Positions 59,386 through 64,000 of a stretch of DNA of 64,000 bases are shown here, piece after piece; position 1 is the stretch's first letter, and every line of letters starts with the position of its first letter. Source of the DNA: Pseudomonadota bacterium (lineage in GTDB: Bacteria > Pseudomonadota > Gammaproteobacteria > Burkholderiales > Burkholderiaceae_F). A model generated the notes under the pieces. It was not told where the DNA came from and made no database searches. It worked only from the letters and a program-made list of their open reading frames with translations. Where the stretch lies: assembly GCA_029778535.1 (NCBI GenBank), contig JAKOQB010000178.1, positions 62,001 through 126,000 on the forward strand. Reading direction: 5' to 3'. A program made the translations under genes and the position numbers.

Positions 59386-62236
59386 GATCGCGCTCGCGAT
59401 ACAGCTCGTCCTGGGTGCGCGCGAAGTGCAGGTAGCGCTGCTGCCATTGCGACGGCTGCGTCACGTGCAGCACCTGCACCGCGGTGACCTTGTATTCGGG
59501 GCAGTTGGTCGCCCAGTCGGAGCTGTCGGTCGTAATCACGTTGGCGCCGCTTTCCGGGAAGTGGAACGTCGTATACACCACGCCCGGCGCCACGCGCTCG
59601 GTCACGGTCGCGCGCAGCACCGTCTGGCCGGCGCGGCTCTCGATGCCGACCCAGTCGCCGTCGCGGATGCCGCGCTCGGACGCGTCGTGCGGGTGGATCT
59701 CCAGCAGGTCTTCGTGGTGCCAGCGCACGTTGTCGGTGCGGCGCGTCTGCGCGCCGACGTTGTACTGGGTCAGCACGCGGCCGGTCGTCAGCAGCAGCGG
59801 GTAGCGGCGCGTGACCTTCTCGTCCGACGGCACGTATTTTGTGATGATGAAGCGGCCCTTGCCGCGCACGAACTCGCCGACGTGCATGATCGGCGTGCCT
59901 TCCGGCGCGCGCTCGTTGCACGGCCACTGGATGCTGCCGAGGCGGTCGAGCTGGTCGTAGGTCACGCCGGCGAAGGTCGGAGTGAGCGACGCGATCTCGG
60001 CCATGATCTCGGACGGGTGCGCGTAGTGCATCGGACAGCCGAGCGCATCGGCGAGCTTCATCGTCACTTCCCAGTCCGCCAGTCCCGCCAGCGGTTCGAT
60101 CACCTTGCGCACGCGTGCAATGCGCCGCTCGGCGTTGGTGAAGGTGCCGTCCTTCTCCAGGAACGACGCGCCGGGCAGGAACACGTGCGCGTACCTGGCG
60201 GTCTCGTTCAGGAAGAGGTCCTGCACGACAAGGCATTCGAGCGCCGACAGCGCCGCGGCGACGTGCTGCGTGTTCGGGTCCGACTGCACCAGGTCCTCGC
60301 CCTGGCAGTACAGTCCCTTGAAGCTGCCGTTCAGTGCGGCGTCGAACATGTTGGGAATGCGCAGCCCGGGCTCGGACAGGATCGGCACGCCCCATGCGGC
60401 CTCGAACGTAGTGCGCACCGCGGCGTCCGACACATGCCGGTAGCCCGGCAGCTCGTGCGGGAACGAACCCATGTCGCACGAGCCCTGCACGTTGTTCTGC
60501 CCGCGCAGCGGGTTGACGCCGACGCCTTCGCGGCCGAGGTTGCCGGTCGCCATCGCCAGGTTCGCGATCGCCATCACCGCCGTCGATCCCTGCGCATGCT
60601 CGGACACGCCCAGCCCGTAGTAGATCGCCGCATCGCCGCCGGTCGCATACAGCCGCGCCGCGCCGCGCACGAGCGCGGCGGGAACGCCGGTGTGAATCTC
60701 CATCTGCTCCGGCGAATTCTCCGGCCGCGCGATGAACTCGCGCCACTGCGCGAATGCCTTCGGCTCGCAGCGCGCGGCGACGAACGCCTCGTTCACGAGA
60801 CCCTCGGTGACGATCACGTGCGCGAGGCTGTCGAGCACCGCGACGTTGGTGCCGGGTTTGAGCTGCAGGTGGTAGTCGGCCTTCACGTGCGGACCGTCGA
60901 CCAGTTCGATCCGGCGCGGGTCGATCACGATCAGCTTCGCTCCCCGGCGCAGCCGCCGCTTCATCCTGGATGCGAACACCGGGTGCGCGTCGGTCGGGTT
61001 GGCGCCGATCACCACGATCACGTCGGCATGCTCGATCGACTTGAAGGTCTGCGTGCCGGCCGATTCGCCGAGTGTCTGCTTCAGGCCGTAGCCGGTCGGC
61101 GAGTGACAGACGCGCGCGCAGGTGTCGACGTTGTTGTTGCCGAACGCGGCCCGCACCAGCTTCTGCACCAGGTAGGTTTCCTCGTTGGTGCAGCGGCTCG
61201 ACGTGATGCCGCCGATCGAATCGCGGCCGTACTGCGCCTGCAGTTCGCGGAAGCGGCGTGCGGCATGGGAGATCGCCACGTCCCAGCCCACCTCGCGCCA
61301 CGGGTCGGTGATCCGGTCGCGGACCATCGGCTGCGTCACGCGGTCCGGATGCGTCGCGTAGCCCCACGCGAAGCGGCCCTTCACGCACGCGTGCCCCTCA
61401 TTGGCGGCGCCGTACTTGTACGGCGTCATGCGCACGACCGCGTCGCCCTTCAGTTCTGCCTTGAAGCTGCAGCCGACGCCGCAGTACGCGCAGGTCGTGA
61501 TCGCCGCGCGGTCGGGTGCGCCGACGGCAAGCAGCGATTTCTCCCGCAGCGAGCCGGTCGGACACGCGGCCACGCAGGCGCCGCACGACACGCACTCCGA
61601 CTGCATGAACGGCAGCCCGCCGGCGCTGATGCGCGACGCGAAGCCGCGCCCTTCGACCGTCAGCGCGTACGTGCCCTGCGTCTCCTCGCACGCGCGCACG
61701 CAGCGATTGCAGACGATGCACAGCGCGGGATCGAATGCGAAGTACGGGTTCGACGCGTCGACCGGCTCGGCGCAGTGATCGGCGCCGGGCGAGTAGCGCA
61801 CCTCGTGCACGCCGAGTTCTTTCGCCAGCCGGCCGAACTGCGTGTCGCGGTCGAGCGGGCGGCCCTTGGCGTCGCGCGGGTGGTCGGACAGGTACAGCTC
61901 CATCACGCCGCGCCGCAGCCGTGACAGCTTTTCGCTCTGCGTGCGAACGCGCATGCCGGGCTCGACCGGCGTCGTGCACGACGCGGGGTAGCCCTTGCGG
62001 CCCTCGATCTGGACCAGGCACAGCCGGCACGAACCCCACGCTTCGAGGCTGTCGGTCGCGCACAGCAGTGGGATCTCGAGGCCGGCCTCGAGCGCGGCGC
62101 GCAGCACCGACGTGCCGGCCGGCACCGTCACCGCGCGGCCGTCGATGTCGAGCGTGACCGGTGCGCCCGCGCGCGCCGGCGTGCCGTAGTCGATGTCGGC
62201 GCGGGTCCGCTTAAGTTCGGTGGCCTGCATCTGCAA
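59369..62236 (-). CDS. fdsA: NAD-dependent formate dehydrogenase, alpha (catalytic) subunit
   Basis: Oxidises formate to CO2 at a bis-molybdopterin guanine dinucleotide Mo (or W) site. The 955 residues contain an N-terminal 2Fe-2S ferredoxin-like domain (CATDSLEAWGSCRLCLVQI), NuoG-type and 4Fe-4S clusters (CIVCNRCVRACEETQ; CVSCGACVAACPTGS; CAYCGVGCSF) and the catalytic molybdopterin domains. The metal ligand is a cysteine in DTCARVCHSPTGYG; no in-frame TGA (selenocysteine) is seen. Electrons go through FdsB/G to NAD. It overlaps fdsB by 26 bp. Confidence 0.97.
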   Translation of the reverse strand: MQMQATELKRTRADIDYGTPARAGAPVTLDIDGRAVTVPAGTSVLRAALEAGLEIPLLCATDSLEAWGSCRLCLVQIEGRKGYPASCTTPVEPGMRVRTQSEKLSRLRRGVMELYLSDHPRDAKGRPLDRDTQFGRLAKELGVHEVRYSPGADHCAEPVDASNPYFAFDPALCIVCNRCVRACEETQGTYALTVEGRGFASRISAGGLPFMQSECVSCGACVAACPTGSLREKSLLAVGAPDRAAITTCAYCGVGCSFKAELKGDAVVRMTPYKYGAANEGHACVKGRFAWGYATHPDRVTQPMVRDRITDPWREVGWDVAISHAARRFRELQAQYGRDSIGGITSSRCTNEETYLVQKLVRAAFGNNNVDTCARVCHSPTGYGLKQTLGESAGTQTFKSIEHADVIVVIGANPTDAHPVFASRMKRRLRRGAKLIVIDPRRIELVDGPHVKADYHLQLKPGTNVAVLDSLAHVIVTEGLVNEAFVAARCEPKAFAQWREFIARPENSPEQMEIHTGVPAALVRGAARLYATGGDAAIYYGLGVSEHAQGSTAVMAIANLAMATGNLGREGVGVNPLRGQNNVQGSCDMGSFPHELPGYRHVSDAAVRTTFEAAWGVPILSEPGLRIPNMFDAALNGSFKGLYCQGEDLVQSDPNTQHVAAALSALECLVVQDLFLNETARYAHVFLPGASFLEKDGTFTNAERRIARVRKVIEPLAGLADWEVTMKLADALGCPMHYAHPSEIMAEIASLTPTFAGVTYDQLDRLGSIQWPCNERAPEGTPIMHVGEFVRGKGRFIITKYVPSDEKVTRRYPLLLTTGRVLTQYNVGAQTRRTDNVRWHHEDLLEIHPHDASERGIRDGDWVGIESRAGQTVLRATVTERVAPGVVYTTFHFPESGANVITTDSSDWATNCPEYKVTAVQVLHVTQPSQWQQRYLHFARTQDELYRERDRVVAN

Positions 62237-63767
62237 CTCCCTCGCCGAAGTCCTGAGGATAATGGTTCAGCGCCGAAAGCACCGGGTAGGGCGTCATGCC
62301 GCCCATCGCACACAGCGAGCCGTCGACCATCGTTTCGGCGAGTTCGCGCAGCAGCGCGATCTTCGTCGTGCGGTCGCGCCCCGCGACGATGTCGTCGATC
62401 AGCTCGACCCCGCGCACCGAGCCGATCCGGCACGGGGTGCACTTGCCGCACGACTCGAACGCGCAGAACTGCATCGCGAAGCGCGCGAGCCGCGCCATGT
62501 CCGCGCTGTCGTCATGCACGACCACGCTGCCGTGGCCGAGGACCGCGCCGAGTTCCGCGTAGCGTTCGTAGTCGAGCGGCACGTCCCACTGATGCTCGGG
62601 GATGTACGCGCCGAGCGGGCCGCCGACCTGCACCGCGCGGATCGGCCGGCCCGACGCGGTGCCGCCGCCCCACGTGGTCAGCAGTTCGCGCAGCGTCAGG
62701 CCGAAAGCCGTTTCGATCAACCCGCCGTGCTTGATGTTGCCCGCGAGCTGCACGGTCAGCGTGCCGCGCGAGCGGCCGACGCCGTAGTCGCGGTAGAACG
62801 CAGCGCCGCGCGCGAGCACGATCGGCACGGTGGCGAGCGTGACCACGTTGTTGATCACCGTCGGCTGGCCGAACAGGCCGGAAATCGCGGGCAGCGGCGG
62901 CTTGGCGCGCACCACGCCGCGGCGGCCTTCGAGGCTTTCGAGCAGCGCGGTCTCTTCGCCGCACACGTACGAGCCGGCGCCCTTGCGCACCTCGAGGTCA
63001 AACGCGTGTCCGCTTCCGAGAACGCTCGCGCCGAGCCAGCCGGCGTCGCGGGCGCCCGCGATCGCTTCGGCGAGCGCCGCGATCGCGTGCGGATACTCGC
63101 TGCGCACGTAGATGTAGCCCAGCGTCGCGCCCACCGCGAGCGCGGCGATCGCCATGCCCTCGATCAGCGCGAACGGGTCGCTCTCCATCAGCAGCCGGTC
63201 GGCGAAGCTGCCTGAATCGCCCTCGTCGGCGTTGCAGACGATGTACCTGGTGCCGCCCGCTGCCTGCAGCGCAGTGCGCCACTTGATTCCGGTCGGGAAC
63301 GCCGCGCCGCCACGGCCGCGCAGGCCGGAGTCGATCACTTCCTGGACGATCTCTTCGCGCGACAGCGCGAGCGCGCGCTTCAGGCCCGCGAGTCCGCCGT
63401 GCGCTTCGTAATCGTCGATCGAAAGCGGATCGGCGATGCCGATGCGCGCGCAGGTCAGCCGCTGCTGCGCCTTCAGCCACGGCAGATTGTCGACGCGGCC
63501 GAGCGCGAGCGGATGCACGCCGCCGTGCAGGAAATCCGCATCGAAGAGCCGCGCGACGTCGCCAGGCGCGACCGGCCCGTAGCCGATGCGGCCGTCCGCC
63601 GTGGCCACCTCGACCAGCGGCTCGAGCCAGAACAGGCCGCGCGAGCCGTTGCGCACGATCGCGACCTCGGCGCCTCGCTGGCGCGCCGTCGCCGCAACCG
63701 CGGCGGCGACCTCGTCGGCGCCCACCGCGAGCGCCGTCGAATCGCGCGGGACAAAGATCGTCGTCAT
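62211..63767 (-). CDS. fdsB: NAD-dependent formate dehydrogenase, beta subunit (NuoF-like)
   Basis: A 518-residue NAD/FMN subunit. An N-terminal thioredoxin-like part is followed by the NuoF-type FMN/NAD region DSGLRGRGGAAFPTGIKW (near residue 148), VCNADEGDSGSFADRLLME, the GAGSYVCGEETALLESLEG motif and the C-terminal 4Fe-4S ESCGKCTPCRIG plus a later Cys. It passes electrons from FdsA to NAD. ATG 63767 overlaps the fdsG stop (ATGA). Confidence 0.96.
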   Translation of the reverse strand: MTTIFVPRDSTALAVGADEVAAAVAATARQRGAEVAIVRNGSRGLFWLEPLVEVATADGRIGYGPVAPGDVARLFDADFLHGGVHPLALGRVDNLPWLKAQQRLTCARIGIADPLSIDDYEAHGGLAGLKRALALSREEIVQEVIDSGLRGRGGAAFPTGIKWRTALQAAGGTRYIVCNADEGDSGSFADRLLMESDPFALIEGMAIAALAVGATLGYIYVRSEYPHAIAALAEAIAGARDAGWLGASVLGSGHAFDLEVRKGAGSYVCGEETALLESLEGRRGVVRAKPPLPAISGLFGQPTVINNVVTLATVPIVLARGAAFYRDYGVGRSRGTLTVQLAGNIKHGGLIETAFGLTLRELLTTWGGGTASGRPIRAVQVGGPLGAYIPEHQWDVPLDYERYAELGAVLGHGSVVVHDDSADMARLARFAMQFCAFESCGKCTPCRIGSVRGVELIDDIVAGRDRTTKIALLRELAETMVDGSLCAMGGMTPYPVLSALNHYPQDFGEGVADAGHRT

Positions 63768-64000
63768 GTACGTCCGGCGGCGCGTAGCCGCGCGATCATC
63801 TCGTCGAGCCGTGCGGGGGTCAGCCGCGCATACACGCGCTCGTCGACCAGCGCCGCAGGCGCGTTCGCGCACTGGCCGAGGCAGTACACCGGCTCGATCG
63901 AGAAGTCGCGGTCGCTCCCGAGCGACCGCTTCGCGTGCGCCAGCAGCGCATGGCAGCCCATGCTCTGGCACGCCTCGGCCTGGCACAGGTGCAGCACGTG
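63764..64000 (-). CDS. fdsG: NAD-dependent formate dehydrogenase, gamma subunit (NuoE-like), partial
   Basis: The C-terminal 78 residues or so are in the window; the gene continues past the right edge. The 2Fe-2S ligands are visible as CQAEACQSMGC and CLGQCANAP, matching NuoE/FdsG. It is the first known gene of the fds operon in this window, coupled to fdsB. Confidence 0.92.
   Translation of the reverse strand, partial: HVLHLCQAEACQSMGCHALLAHAKRSLGSDRDFSIEPVYCLGQCANAPAALVDERVYARLTPARLDEMIARLRAAGRT

Noticed and set aside
59369..62236. Selenocysteine in formate dehydrogenase
   Set aside because: The metal-ligand position in ARVCHSPT is a normal cysteine codon, and no in-frame TGA interrupts the gene.
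62193..63215. Long open frames on the plus strand opposite fds genes (also at 59162-61924 and 55722-58106)
   Set aside because: Their translations are rich in Arg, Ala and His with no motifs, as expected for antisense of GC-rich genes; the minus-strand genes have complete family motifs.

Overview
The window is high-GC DNA with dense, mostly operonic genes and looks like a betaproteobacterium, most likely of the order Burkholderiales. The cues are the gene order cysS-alkA-accA-tilS-lysC, a Bug-type tripartite tricarboxylate receptor, an fdsGBA-fdhD-fdsD formate dehydrogenase locus, and many TRAP and ABC transporters. This placement is inferred from gene content and order; no 16S rRNA gene is present.

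Region 1 (1-16.1 kb) is mainly housekeeping. It holds two cyclophilins, a TPR protein, cysS, alkA, accA, tilS, lysC and tRNA-Ser(GCT). A HicAB toxin-antitoxin pair sits beside the tRNA. Next come a two-gene operon of an aminoglycoside-phosphotransferase-like kinase and an enolase paralogue with an altered active site, a DMT exporter, a retropepsin-like protease, a heavily decayed malic enzyme gene and a fadD-type acyl-CoA ligase.

Region 2 (16.1-20.2 kb) is a degenerate mobile island in the 3' end of tRNA-Arg(ACG). It is bounded by a 45-bp duplication of the tRNA end and has a third, partial att copy in the middle. It carries HigBA with a double palindromic operator, phage capsid debris with an in-frame stop, and a TacA/TacT (DUF1778/GNAT) pair with its own operator. 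No integrase is visible.

Region 3 (20.4-41 kb) is catabolic and transport-rich: an enoyl-CoA hydratase, a chemoreceptor, a sugar-acid cluster (Ldh2-type dehydrogenase, SDR, IlvD/Edd dehydratase), an intact IS4-family element with a 9-bp target duplication, and a sugar ABC operon led by a 2-hydroxyacid dehydrogenase. Then come a Uma2 protein, AMP nucleosidase, a DUF1326/DUF2182 pair, a cysteine synthase, the scar of an isopropylmalate/tartrate-type dehydrogenase, a Bug receptor, 4-hydroxybenzoate hydroxylase and a DUF3016 protein.

Region 4 (41-51 kb) has a TRAP transporter fused into an operon with the two E1 subunits of a 2-oxo-acid/acetoin-type dehydrogenase. It also has an unusual one-component regulator (flavin-binding-like domain, GAF, winged helix) with a small flavin-like partner, beside a divergent pair of c-type cytochromes. 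A motif TTTACGAACGC occurs three times at two promoters around the regulator, with shared geometry; this is the most novel-looking signal in the window.

Region 5 (51-64 kb) is one long minus-strand gene train: NAD-dependent formate dehydrogenase (fdsG, B, A, fdhD, fdsD), formate-tetrahydrofolate ligase, and a complete peptide/opine-type ABC importer. GC-rich palindromic repeats occupy its non-coupled junctions, and one of them supplies the C-terminus of an ATPase. Three families of dispersed palindromic repeats occur across the window.
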